From: Allobosea sp. Tri-44
Lineage (GTDB): Bacteria > Pseudomonadota > Alphaproteobacteria > Rhizobiales > Beijerinckiaceae
Direction: 5' to 3'
DNA length: 64,000 nt
Assembly (NCBI RefSeq): GCF_004123845.1
Contig: NZ_NBDP01000036.1
Span: 62,001 to 126,000 of the forward strand
The translations under genes were made by a program, and so were the position numbers. The notes beneath the pieces are model-generated. The model was not told the DNA's origin, did no database searches, and saw only the letters and a program-made list of their open reading frames with translations. Position 1 is the first letter of the stretch, and each line of letters begins with the position of its first letter. Below, piece after piece: positions 23,569-32,527 of this stretch.

Positions 23569-25086
23569 ATGATCATCACAGACCTGATCGCCCCGATCGG
23601 TGAGCTCCTGCGCAGACAGGCCACCAATCGACCGCAGGCGCCGGCCTTCCGGGACAAGGCACGCGCCGTGAACTATGGTGAACTTGCGGATCGCACGGCC
23701 CGCATCGCCGCCCATTTACAGTCGCGCGGCGTCCAGCCTGGCGAGCGCGTCGCGATCCACCTGCCCAATTCCGTCGACTGGGTAGAGGCGTGTCTCGGCA
23801 TCGTCAGGGCCGGCGCGGTCGCCGTGCCAATCAGCTTCGAGGCGACGATAGAGGAGATTGCCTACCGGCTCGACGACTCGCAGTGCGTGGCCGCGTTCGG
23901 CCACATCGCGAAGCTGGACCTGTTGCGACAAGCATCCGGAAGCGTCGCAGTCGTCACGCTGGAGGACGGCCGCGGCGCCCCCTTCGAAGATCAGACGGCG
24001 CCCACCCTCGCCCCGCGCGATCCGCCTGACATGGAGCGCCCGGCTTTCATCGTCTACACCTCCGGCACGACGGGCCGCGCCAAAGGCGTCGTGCTCTCGC
24101 TTCAAGGCATGAGCTGGGTCACGGCGGCTTGCTGGGCCCCGATCGCCGGATTGAACGCCGACGACTACGTGCTCAACGCGCTACCGCTCTATCACAGCTA
24201 CGCGCTCAACCTCGCCGTCGTCAGCATCGTCGCGACCGGCGCCAGCGAATATCTGATGGAGAGCTTCTCGACCTCCCGTCTCGCCGAGGTTCTGGCCGAA
24301 GAGCCAATCACATTGCTGCCCGGCGTGCCGACCGTCTTCCACTACATGCTTGAACGCGCGAAGGAGGAGGGTCGGCGCACGCTCTCACGCGTCAGAATCT
24401 GCCTGTCGGCCGGCGCGGTTCTTCCCGGACCGCTCAACCAGGAATTCGAGAGCTGGTTCGGCGTCAAGCTGCTCGACGGCTACGGCATCACCGAGACCTC
24501 GACCATGGTCACGATCAACTCTCCGCAAGGCGCGCGTTTCATGGGCTCCTGCGGCTTGCCGCTGCCCGGGCTCGCGACCCGCATTGTCGACCTCAACGAC
24601 CGCGACGTCGAGCGCGGCGGTGAAGGCGAGCTGATCGTACGCGGGCCAAACGTCATGCTCGGCTATCACGACAACCCCGAGGCGACGGCCTCAGCCCTGC
24701 GGGACGGCTGGTACCGCACAGGCGATCTCGCCCGCTCGGACCACTTCGGCTTCCTGTCCATCACCGGGCGGCTGAAGGAGATCATCATCCGCGGCGGACA
24801 GAACATCGCGCCGGTTGAGGTCGAGGAGGCGATCTTCGCCCATGAGAGCGTGCTGGACTGCGCGGTCGTCGGCATGCCCCACGAGTTTCTGGGCGAGGTT
24901 CCGGTCGCATTCGTCATTCCGCGCGAAGGGCATCAACTCGACGAGGAGGCCATTCTGACGCACTGCAGGGCGCGGCTTTCAAGCTATAAGACGCCCCAGG
25001 CCGTCCACGTCGTGGGTACGATCCCGAGAACGGGCTCCGGCAAGGTCCAGCGCTTCAAGCTGAAACAATTGCTGATGGAGGGCTGA
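23569..25086 (+). CDS. AMP-forming acyl/aryl-CoA ligase
   Basis: Predicted 505 aa. ANL-family motifs: FIVYTSGTTGRAKGV (P-loop), DGYGITETST, DGWYRTGDLA, GRLKEIIIRGGQNI, and the catalytic Lys in RTGSGKVQRFKL. It activates a carboxylic acid with ATP and CoA. The substrate is probably the acid taken up by, or produced in, this cluster. Last enzyme gene of the operon before the regulator. Confidence 0.9.
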   Translation: MIITDLIAPIGELLRRQATNRPQAPAFRDKARAVNYGELADRTARIAAHLQSRGVQPGERVAIHLPNSVDWVEACLGIVRAGAVAVPISFEATIEEIAYRLDDSQCVAAFGHIAKLDLLRQASGSVAVVTLEDGRGAPFEDQTAPTLAPRDPPDMERPAFIVYTSGTTGRAKGVVLSLQGMSWVTAACWAPIAGLNADDYVLNALPLYHSYALNLAVVSIVATGASEYLMESFSTSRLAEVLAEEPITLLPGVPTVFHYMLERAKEEGRRTLSRVRICLSAGAVLPGPLNQEFESWFGVKLLDGYGITETSTMVTINSPQGARFMGSCGLPLPGLATRIVDLNDRDVERGGEGELIVRGPNVMLGYHDNPEATASALRDGWYRTGDLARSDHFGFLSITGRLKEIIIRGGQNIAPVEVEEAIFAHESVLDCAVVGMPHEFLGEVPVAFVIPREGHQLDEEAILTHCRARLSSYKTPQAVHVVGTIPRTGSGKVQRFKLKQLLMEG

Positions 25087-25237
25087 GCCCATTCTGCACT
25101 CGCGGGCGGCACTCGCGAGCGGTCGGTTCCGCGTCAGGTCGTATACAGCTAAAAGGACTGATGAACTTTAACGCTCGAAAGGCGCTCGCGTGAGGATTGC
25201 CGCAGCAAAGAAAGGAGCGGGCGAGGAGGCTGAGCAC

Positions 25238-26230
25238 GTGTCCGAGGGCGAAGAGGCTTTGACCGCTGTACTTGAGCGCAATTGCTCAGTTGGACGGGCA
25301 ATCGCGATCCTTTCGGATGCGTGGGCATTTCTCGTCATCCGCGAATGCCTGTTTGGCGCTCGGCGCTTCGATGATTTCCAGGCTCGCCTGAAGGTGCCGC
25401 GTCAGACGCTGACGGAGCGCCTGAAACGCCTGACCGATCAGGGAATCCTCAAGCGCGCGGCTTACCTCGACCGGCCCCTGCGCTACGAGTACCGTCTCAC
25501 CGAAATGGGGATTGACCTCTACCCCAGTATGATCGCGATGCTGCGCTTCGGCGACAAGTGGCTCGACGGCGTGCCGAGAATCCCCCTGCGTTTGATCCAC
25601 AAGAACTGTGGCTGCCACAGCGAGCCGATCGTGGCCTGTTCGGCTTGTGGTGAGGAACTCAAGGCCCGTGAGGTCAGCTATCGCGACGGTCCGGGCGCAG
25701 GACGAAGCGCGCCGATCGAGTTCCGACGGTCCCGCCGCTCCTCCGACAGCGAGCATTACAATCGTGGCCGCCCCTCGTCCGTCTCCCGCACATTGCAGAT
25801 CATCGGTGATCGCTGGACCTTCAAGGTCTCCCGGGAAGCGTTTCTGGGCGCGCGTCGCTTCGACCAGTTCGAGGAGCGGCTGAACATCGCGCCGAACATC
25901 CTGACCGACCGACTCAACCGCCTGGTCGACAAGGGCATCTTCGAGCGGCGTCTGTATCAGCGCCTTCCCGACAGGTTCGAGTATCGGCTCACTTCTATGG
26001 GGCTGGATCTCTATGGGCCATTTGTGGCCATCCTCGCCTGGGGCGACCGTTGGCTTTCACACGGCGCGCCGCCGATGATCCTGACCCACAAGACCTGCGG
26101 CCAGGACTTCACGCCACAGGTCGTTTGCGACAAATGCCGGCAACCCATCCATGCCTGGGAAATGGCTTATGAGCGCAACTACGACATGACCGAGGACGGC
26201 GAAATCCGGATCAGGGAGTACGACCCCTGA
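25238..26230 (+). CDS. Tandem HxlR-family transcription regulator
   Basis: Predicted 330 aa from GTG 25238 (GAGGAGG eight bases upstream); a GTG at 25190 would give 346 aa. It has two complete winged-helix HxlR domains, about residues 12-112 (FLVIRECLFGARRFDDFQ, TLTERLKRLTDQGILKR) and 180-275 (SREAFLGARRFDQFEERLN, ILTDRLNRLVDKGIFER). Each is followed by a cysteine motif like a zinc ribbon (HKNCGC...CSACG; HKTCGQ...CDKCR). Single-domain HxlR proteins dimerise; here both halves are in one chain. Its place between the enzyme operon and the transporter makes it the likely local regulator. Confidence 0.85.
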   Translation: MSEGEEALTAVLERNCSVGRAIAILSDAWAFLVIRECLFGARRFDDFQARLKVPRQTLTERLKRLTDQGILKRAAYLDRPLRYEYRLTEMGIDLYPSMIAMLRFGDKWLDGVPRIPLRLIHKNCGCHSEPIVACSACGEELKAREVSYRDGPGAGRSAPIEFRRSRRSSDSEHYNRGRPSSVSRTLQIIGDRWTFKVSREAFLGARRFDQFEERLNIAPNILTDRLNRLVDKGIFERRLYQRLPDRFEYRLTSMGLDLYGPFVAILAWGDRWLSHGAPPMILTHKTCGQDFTPQVVCDKCRQPIHAWEMAYERNYDMTEDGEIRIREYDP

Positions 26231-26243
26231 TCCGGACATCTGG

Positions 26244-27470
26244 TCACTTCTTGACGAGTGGGCAAGTGCTCTCAGAAAGCGGCCTGAATGCCTCGTCCCG
26301 AGGGATGGTCTTGACCAGCTTGTAGTAGTCCCAGGGCGCCTTCGACTCCTTGGGCGTCTTCACCTGGTAGACGTACATGTCGTGGATGAAACGACCATCC
26401 TCCCGGATGATGCCGTCCTTGGCGAAGAAGTCGTTGACGGGCGTCGATTTCATTTTGGTCATGACGGCCTTCGCATTGTCTGTGCCAGCGGCTTCAATCG
26501 CCTTCAGATAGTGCATGGTCGAGGAGTAGTCGCCTGCATCGCCCATGTGCGGCATGCGTCCCATTTTCTCGGAGAAGCGCTTCGACCAGGCCCGCGTGGC
26601 CTCGTCGCGATCCCAGTAGAAGGCGTCGGTGAGGATCATTCCCTGAGCGGTTTCCAGCCCCAGGGCGTGGGTATCAGGCAGCCAGACGAGTAAGCCGGCG
26701 ATGGTCTGGCCCCCGTCCGAGATGCCGTAATCCTTGGCCGATTTCACCGCGTTCACGAAGACGGTTCCGGATCCGGCAATGGCCACGACCTTTGCCTTAG
26801 ACGCCTGGGCCTGCAGCAGGAAAGAGGAGTGATCCATCGTGTCGATCGGATAGCGCACCGAGCCCGCGATGGCGCCCTTAGCGGCCTTCACCGCCGCCGA
26901 AGTGTCGGCCTCCAGAGCGTGGCCAAAAGCATAGTCGGCGGTCAGGAAGAACCAGCTCGTGCCACCCTTTTCGATCAATGTCTGGCCCGTGCCCTTGGCG
27001 AGCGCGTAGGTGTCATAGGCATAGTGGATGCTGTTGGGCGTGCAGGCGTCCATCGTCAGCCGCGACGTGCCCGAGCCGTTCACGATCGCAATCTTGTCCT
27101 TTTCCTTGGCGATGGACACGACCGACAGGGCGATCGACGAGTTGATCAGGTTCGCGATCATGTCGACTTTCTGAACGTCGAACCATTCGCGGGCCTTGGC
27201 GACCGCGACCTCGTTGCGGTTCTGGTGGTCGGCCACAACCACCTCGACGGGCTTGCCGAGGACCTTGCCGCCGAAATCATCGACCGCCATGCGGACGGCG
27301 GCCACGGAGCCGGGGCCGGCCTGATCAGAAAACTGGCCGGACATGTCCGTCAGAACGCCGATGCGGACGACGTCATCGGAAATCCCCGACGACTGAGATC
27401 GCGCTGCCGATACCGCGAAACCAGACACCGCAGCGGTCAGCGCCAGCGCGGCCAGATGCTTTTTCATCAT
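26244..27470 (-). CDS. ABC importer substrate-binding protein (LivK-like), system 1
   Basis: Predicted 408 aa with a signal peptide (KHLAALALTAAVSGFAVSAA). Peripla_BP_6 features: VRIGVLTDMSGQFSDQAGPGSVAAV, and FLTADYAFGHALE. It binds an amino-acid-like or aromatic acid solute in the periplasm for the LivGFHM set encoded divergently at 27676-31154. It is transcribed alone on the minus strand, convergent with the HxlR gene (13 bases between stops). GAGGGAGGG precedes the start. Confidence 0.9.
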   Translation of the reverse strand: MMKKHLAALALTAAVSGFAVSAARSQSSGISDDVVRIGVLTDMSGQFSDQAGPGSVAAVRMAVDDFGGKVLGKPVEVVVADHQNRNEVAVAKAREWFDVQKVDMIANLINSSIALSVVSIAKEKDKIAIVNGSGTSRLTMDACTPNSIHYAYDTYALAKGTGQTLIEKGGTSWFFLTADYAFGHALEADTSAAVKAAKGAIAGSVRYPIDTMDHSSFLLQAQASKAKVVAIAGSGTVFVNAVKSAKDYGISDGGQTIAGLLVWLPDTHALGLETAQGMILTDAFYWDRDEATRAWSKRFSEKMGRMPHMGDAGDYSSTMHYLKAIEAAGTDNAKAVMTKMKSTPVNDFFAKDGIIREDGRFIHDMYVYQVKTPKESKAPWDYYKLVKTIPRDEAFRPLSESTCPLVKK

Positions 27471-27570
27471 GTTCCTGCCCTCCCTCGAAGTTCCTCGCCG
27501 GCAACGCCTTGTCGCGTCCGGCAGCGCCCATTCGGGCCATTTCAGCCTTCCGGGGTTCCGTGATCCCGAT

Positions 27571-27589
27571 TGACTTTCATAACTAGACT
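27571..27589. promoter_or_regulatory. Putative operator in the divergent transporter promoter
   Basis: TGACTTTCATAACTAGACT lies about 100 bases upstream of both the substrate-binding gene (27470) and the first ATPase gene (27676). It matches the 16989 site at sixteen of nineteen positions, giving a likely common binding site for one regulator. Confidence 0.5.
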
Positions 27590-27675
27590 AACTATTCCGG
27601 GATCAGTCAAGACGGATCGAAAACGCCGTCGGAGATGCGAGCGAGACAACGCCCGCCGATTTGGGAGAGGAACTA

Positions 27676-28536
27676 ATGCCTGCTGTCGCGAGCTTGATGA
27701 CGCGTGCGGAAAATGGCGGAGCAACACCTGCGATTGCTGCTCAGGACAAGCGCCATACTCGCACTATGAGCGAGAATGTGCCGGTCCTCGAGGCGCGCGG
27801 CGTCACCAAGTCGTTTGGCGGCTTCGTTGCGGTTCAGAATCTCAATTTGGAAGTCAACCGCGGTGGCGTGCACGCTTTGATCGGCCCGAACGGCGCGGGC
27901 AAGACGACAGTCTTCAACCTTTTGACGCGCTTCATTCAGCCGACAGCTGGCCAGATCATCTTGATGGGCGAGGACATCACCACCCTTGCGCCGGAATTTG
28001 TGGCGCGTCGCGGGTTGGTTCGCTCCTTCCAGATCTCGGCGACCTTCGAAAAGCTAACGGTCTCGCAGAACATCCGGATCGCACTGCAGCGCCCACATGT
28101 CGATGCCTGGCGTTTTCTCGGGACCGGCGCCGATCGCGGCAAGACCGAGGCCCGGATCGCGGAACTGCTGACGAGCTTCGACCTGACGGCCTATGCGAAC
28201 TGGCGCGCCGGCGACTTGCCTTACGGACGCAAACGCGCGCTCGAACTGGCGGCAACTATGGCGACCGACCCGCAAGTCATGCTGCTCGATGAGCCGACGC
28301 AGGGTCTCGGATTCGAGGATGTCGAACGCGTCGCCGATCTGATCAAAGCCATAGGAGCGACCCGGACCGTGTTGATGGTGGAACACAACATGAGCCTCGT
28401 TTCCCGCATCGCCGGCCGCATCACCGTTCTGCGGTCAGGCGCGATCATTGCCGATGGCGACTACGCCACCGTCTCGCGCGATCCCCAGGTTGTCGAGGCT
28501 TATCTCGGCTCCGGACGCCGCAGGGCGAGGCATTGA
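27676..28536 (+). CDS. ABC importer ATPase (LivG-like), system 1
   Basis: Predicted 286 aa from ATG 27676 (GGGAGAGG upstream); an inner ATG at 27766 would give the usual LivG start (MSENVPVLEARGVTKSFGG) and is also plausible. Walker A GPNGAGKTT, signature-like LPYGRKR, Walker B VMLLDEPTQGL and the H-loop VLMVEHNM are all present. It powers uptake with the LivF-like partner. First gene of the transporter operon. Confidence 0.9.
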   Translation: MPAVASLMTRAENGGATPAIAAQDKRHTRTMSENVPVLEARGVTKSFGGFVAVQNLNLEVNRGGVHALIGPNGAGKTTVFNLLTRFIQPTAGQIILMGEDITTLAPEFVARRGLVRSFQISATFEKLTVSQNIRIALQRPHVDAWRFLGTGADRGKTEARIAELLTSFDLTAYANWRAGDLPYGRKRALELAATMATDPQVMLLDEPTQGLGFEDVERVADLIKAIGATRTVLMVEHNMSLVSRIAGRITVLRSGAIIADGDYATVSRDPQVVEAYLGSGRRRARH

Positions 28537-28537
28537 T

Positions 28538-29272
28538 ATGATCGCTCAGACAATGTCGCAGGAAGCTGCTGCAACGCCGGCCCTCCGCGTGCGTGATCTT
28601 CATGCCTGGTACGGGCATTCCCACATCCTGCACGGCATTTCCTTCGACGTCGCGGCGGGAGAAGTCGTAGCGTTGCTCGGCCGCAACGGCAGCGGCCGCT
28701 CGACAACCCTGCGCGCGATCATGAACCTGGTCGGACGGCGAGAGGGCTCGATCCTGGTCGCCGGCCGGGAGACAGCAAGGCTGCAGCCCCATCACATCTC
28801 GCGTCTTGGCATCGGCTATTGCCCGGAGGAGCGCGGCATTTTCGCGAGCCTGAGCTGCGAGGAGAACCTGCTGCTGCCGCCGCGGATCCGCGACGAGGCG
28901 ATGCGGGACGACGAGATCTATGCGTTGTTTCCCAATCTTCTCCGTCGGCGCGACGCGCCCGGGACGAAACTCTCAGGCGGCGAACAGCAAATGCTCGCCA
29001 TCGCCCGCATCCTTCGGACTGGCGCTCGCACCCTCCTGCTGGACGAGATATCCGAGGGCCTCGCGCCGGTCATCGTCGACGCGCTCTTCGACCTGATCCT
29101 GAAGCTGCGCGAACTGGGATTCACCATCCTGCTCGTCGAGCAGAACCTCCACTTCACCGCACCGCTGGCCGACCGCTTCATCGTCATCGAGCGCGGCAAG
29201 GTCGCGCTTGAAGTCGAGGCGAGGGATCTCGAGGCCAGCACGGCAGCCATCGAGCGCTTGCTCGGCGTCTGA
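28538..29272 (+). CDS. ABC importer ATPase (LivF-like) with altered Walker A, system 1
   Basis: Predicted 244 aa. The start ATG is one base after the previous stop. Walker A reads GRNGSGRSTT: the invariant Lys is Arg. Signature LSGGEQQML, Walker B TLLLDEISEGL and the following H-loop region are intact. A Lys-to-Arg change usually weakens ATP hydrolysis, so one of the two ATP sites may be impaired; the sequencing should be confirmed. The operon position and otherwise normal LivF sequence argue that it is still in use. Confidence 0.88.
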   Translation: MIAQTMSQEAAATPALRVRDLHAWYGHSHILHGISFDVAAGEVVALLGRNGSGRSTTLRAIMNLVGRREGSILVAGRETARLQPHHISRLGIGYCPEERGIFASLSCEENLLLPPRIRDEAMRDDEIYALFPNLLRRRDAPGTKLSGGEQQMLAIARILRTGARTLLLDEISEGLAPVIVDALFDLILKLRELGFTILLVEQNLHFTAPLADRFIVIERGKVALEVEARDLEASTAAIERLLGV

Positions 29273-29283
29273 GGGAGAACGAC

Positions 29284-30168
29284 ATGACCATTCTCGGCCT
29301 GCCGATCCAAGTCCTGTTCGGCCAGCTCACCATCGGGCTCATCAACGGTAGCTTCTACGCGCTGCTCAGCCTCGGCCTGGCAATCATCTTCGGGCTGCTC
29401 AATGTCATCAACTTCGCGCATGGCGCCTTCTTCATGCTTGGCGCCCTGGCAGCGTGGCTCGCCCTGACCGTCGGGGGTGTGAACTACTGGTGGGCGCTCG
29501 TCCTCGCTCCGCTTGTCACAGGGCTCTTCGGAATCGTCGTCGAGCGCCTGCTTCTGCGCCGCTTGCAGGGGTTGGATCACCTCTACAGCCTGCTTTTCAC
29601 GTTCGGGCTCGCGCTCGCGATCGAGGGCACGGTGCGCGACATCTACGGGACGTCGGGCCTTGCCTACCCAGTTCCGGCGGCACTGCGAGGACCTGTCGAT
29701 CTCGGTTTCATGCGGCTGCCGGCCTACCGCATCTGGGTCGTCGTCGTGGCGCTCGTGGTTTGCTTCGGCACCTGGGCACTAATCGAGAAGACGCGGATCG
29801 GTTCCTACCTGCGCGCTGGGACCGAGAATGCGCGGCTGGTGCAGGCGCTCGGCATTAACGTGCCGCTGCTCGTCACGCTGACCTACGGCTTCGGCGTGGC
29901 GTTGGCGGGTCTCGCTGGCGTGCTGGCCGCCCCGATCTATCAGGTCCAGCCGCAGATGGGCTCCAGCATGTTGATCATCATCTTCGCCGTCGTCGTCATC
30001 GGCGGTTTGGGTTCGACCATGGGCACCATCCTGACGGGCCTCGCGCTGGGGGTGATCGAGGGGCTGGCGAAGGTGTTCTATCCGCAGGCGTCCTCGACGG
30101 TCGTCTTCATGATCATGGTCATCGTCCTGCTGCTGCGCCCCGCCGGCCTCTTTGGGAAGGAAGCCTGA
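29284..30168 (+). CDS. ABC importer permease (LivH-like), system 1
   Basis: Predicted 294 aa, highly hydrophobic with about eight membrane helices. The N-terminus LINGSFYALLSLGLAIIFGL and NVINFAHGAFFMLGA are classic LivH. The last part (VVIGGLGSTMGTILTGLALG) is also typical. Eleven bases separate it from the ATPase, and it overlaps the livM-like gene by one base (TGATG). Confidence 0.92.
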   Translation: MTILGLPIQVLFGQLTIGLINGSFYALLSLGLAIIFGLLNVINFAHGAFFMLGALAAWLALTVGGVNYWWALVLAPLVTGLFGIVVERLLLRRLQGLDHLYSLLFTFGLALAIEGTVRDIYGTSGLAYPVPAALRGPVDLGFMRLPAYRIWVVVVALVVCFGTWALIEKTRIGSYLRAGTENARLVQALGINVPLLVTLTYGFGVALAGLAGVLAAPIYQVQPQMGSSMLIIIFAVVVIGGLGSTMGTILTGLALGVIEGLAKVFYPQASSTVVFMIMVIVLLLRPAGLFGKEA

Positions 30169-31154
30169 TGATGAACCGTCTCGCTCCGCTCGCGCTGCTG
30201 GCGCTCGCCGGCTTCCTTCCCGTGGCCGGCGTCTACCCGCTGTTCCTGACGAAGTGCCTGACCTTTGCGCTCTTCGCCATGGCCTTCAATCTGTTCACGG
30301 GCTATGTCGGCCTGCTCTCGATTGGTCACGCTTCCTTCTTCGGGATGGGGGCCTACATCGCCGGCTACGCGGCGAAGGCTTGGGGTGTGCCCACTCCCTT
30401 TGCCCTCCTAGCAGGCATCGCTGTCGCGATCGCGCTTGGAGCAGCTTTCGGCGCGATCGCGATCCGCCGCCGCGGCATTTATTTCGCGATGATCACACTG
30501 GCCCTCGCGCAGATGGTGTACTTCTTCTGCAGTCAGGCGCCGTTCACGGGAGCCGAGGACGGGCTCCAGAACATTCCACGTGGCACGGCTTTCGGCCTGC
30601 CGCTCGGAAACGACCTCGTTTTCTACTACTTCGTCTTGGCTTTGACCGTACTGGCTTATCTCTTCATTCAAGCCGTCATCGCCAAGCCGTTTGGCGAGAC
30701 GCTTCAAGCCATCCGCGACAACGAGCCGCGCGCCATATCACTCGGCTACGACGTGCGCTCCTACAAGCTCGTCGCCTTCACGATCTCCGCGGCAATCGCC
30801 GGACTGGCGGGGGGCCTCAAGGCCTTCGCGCTCGGCGTAGCGACGCTTCCCGATGTCCACTGGACGCAGTCTGGAAACGTGATCCTGATGTGCTTGCTCG
30901 GCGGCATGGGAACTGCCCTTGGTCCGATCATCGGCGCGATCGTCGTTGTACTGCTGGAGAACCAACTCGCCAGCCTGGGCGTGATCCACCTCGGCTTCTT
31001 CAGCATCGACTTCTCGACGAAGGCTCCGATCGTGATCGGCATCGTCTTCATGCTGTGCGTATTGCTCTTCCGACGGGGCCTCGTCGGTGAACTCATTGCA
31101 CTCCTGGGCAAACGCGGGTTGGCGACCGAGACGGCGTCAAGGCACACACCCTGA
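30168..31154 (+). CDS. ABC importer permease (LivM-like), system 1
   Basis: Predicted 328 aa with about ten hydrophobic segments. LivM features: GYVGLLSIGHASFFGMGAYI, IRDNEPRAISLGYDV and GGMGTALGPIIGA. Pairs with the LivH-like protein to form the inner-membrane channel. Ends 17 bases before the iron alcohol dehydrogenase gene, so transport and oxidation are probably co-expressed. Confidence 0.92.
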   Translation: MMNRLAPLALLALAGFLPVAGVYPLFLTKCLTFALFAMAFNLFTGYVGLLSIGHASFFGMGAYIAGYAAKAWGVPTPFALLAGIAVAIALGAAFGAIAIRRRGIYFAMITLALAQMVYFFCSQAPFTGAEDGLQNIPRGTAFGLPLGNDLVFYYFVLALTVLAYLFIQAVIAKPFGETLQAIRDNEPRAISLGYDVRSYKLVAFTISAAIAGLAGGLKAFALGVATLPDVHWTQSGNVILMCLLGGMGTALGPIIGAIVVVLLENQLASLGVIHLGFFSIDFSTKAPIVIGIVFMLCVLLFRRGLVGELIALLGKRGLATETASRHTP

Positions 31155-31171
31155 CGGCAGCGGAAATCGAT

Positions 31172-32329
31172 ATGAACGACTTCATCTTCAATACGACGAA
31201 GACCATCGTCTCGCAGCTGGGGGCTGCGACCCGGATCGCAGAGATCGTGACCCCGGTTCTCGGCTCGCGCATCGTTTTCGTTACAGACGCCGGCCTTCGG
31301 CGTGCTGGCCTGCTCGAACCGGCGCTCGCGTCGCTACGAAATGCTGGCGCCTCAGTCGAGATCTTCGACGAGGTCGTGGCTGATCCGCCCGAAGCCAACG
31401 TGCTCTCGCTGGTCGGCGTAATCCGCGAGCACGGAGCTACAGGTGTGCTCGCCATCGGTGGAGGATCCCCGATGGACGTTGCGAAAGTTGCTGCGTTGAT
31501 TGCGGGTGGCGGCGAGCAGCTTTCCGAGGTCTATGGCGTCGATAAAGCTCGAGGCCCACGCTTGCCACTGGCCCTAGTGCCTACGACCGCCGGGACCGGT
31601 TCAGAGGTGACGCCGGTCGCGATCATCACCACTGGCGAAGCGATGAAGGCCGGCGTGGTCTCGCCGCTGCTGCTGCCCGATATCGCCATCCTGGACGCCG
31701 AGCTCACCATCGGCCTGCCGCCCGCCGTGACCGCGGCGACCGGCATCGATGCCATGGTTCATGCCATTGAGTCCTATGCCTCTACCTCCGCAAACAACAA
31801 CCCGATTTCCCAAGGCCTTGCCCGCCAGGCCCTGCGATTGCTCGGCGCCAACATTCGCGAGGCGACATTCAATGGCACCAATCGCGAGGCGCGCGCCGCC
31901 ATGTTGCTCGGCTCACTCTTCGCCGGGCAGGCCTTCGGCAACTCGCCCGTGGCTGCGGTTCATGCGCTGGCCTACCCGATCGGAGGGCATTTCCACGTGC
32001 CGCACGGATTGTCGAACGCCCTCGTGTTGGCCCCGGTAATTCGGTTCAACCTTCCGAAGGCCCGGCACATCTATGCGCAAATCGCGGTCGACGCGTTTCC
32101 GGAACTCGCCACTGTAGCCTTTGACCTCCGCGGCGAGGCCTTCGTGGACAAGCTGGTCGAGCTCAATCGGGAACTGAAAGTCCCGCAGGGGCTCCAAGCA
32201 GTCCACATTCCGCGTGAAGCACTACCCATGATGGCTCAGGACGCGATGAAGCAGACGCGCCTGCTCGTCAACAACCCCCGCGCTATGACCTATGATGACG
32301 TGTTGGGGATTTACGAGGAGGCATTCTGA
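31172..32329 (+). CDS. Iron-containing (group III) alcohol dehydrogenase
   Basis: Predicted 385 aa. NAD-binding GGGSPMDVAK and PTTAGTGSEVTP are seen. Metal ligands are in place: Asp and His in GIDAMVHAIESY, and two His in VHALAYPIGGHFHVPHGL. It oxidises a primary alcohol or hydroxy-acid such as 4-hydroxybutyrate to the aldehyde; the substrate is unknown. The two semialdehyde dehydrogenases in the window could take the product. Last clear member of the transporter operon. Confidence 0.88.
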   Translation: MNDFIFNTTKTIVSQLGAATRIAEIVTPVLGSRIVFVTDAGLRRAGLLEPALASLRNAGASVEIFDEVVADPPEANVLSLVGVIREHGATGVLAIGGGSPMDVAKVAALIAGGGEQLSEVYGVDKARGPRLPLALVPTTAGTGSEVTPVAIITTGEAMKAGVVSPLLLPDIAILDAELTIGLPPAVTAATGIDAMVHAIESYASTSANNNPISQGLARQALRLLGANIREATFNGTNREARAAMLLGSLFAGQAFGNSPVAAVHALAYPIGGHFHVPHGLSNALVLAPVIRFNLPKARHIYAQIAVDAFPELATVAFDLRGEAFVDKLVELNRELKVPQGLQAVHIPREALPMMAQDAMKQTRLLVNNPRAMTYDDVLGIYEEAF

Positions 32330-32527
32330 CTGCAGCGAGCTGGCCGGCGCGCAAGAAGGCTTTACGCATGTTCATTTCCCGGCCTTCTCTACTCGAAAGC
32401 GCCGGCAGCTTCCTGCTAGGCCTAGCGGCTTCTGCTCTTTCATCTGCCTCGTTCTCGTGAACGAAACACGTGCGGAAGATGCCCGCAGCGCGTCCGAAGG
32501 TCTATGAGACGGGCTGGGAGAAAATAT

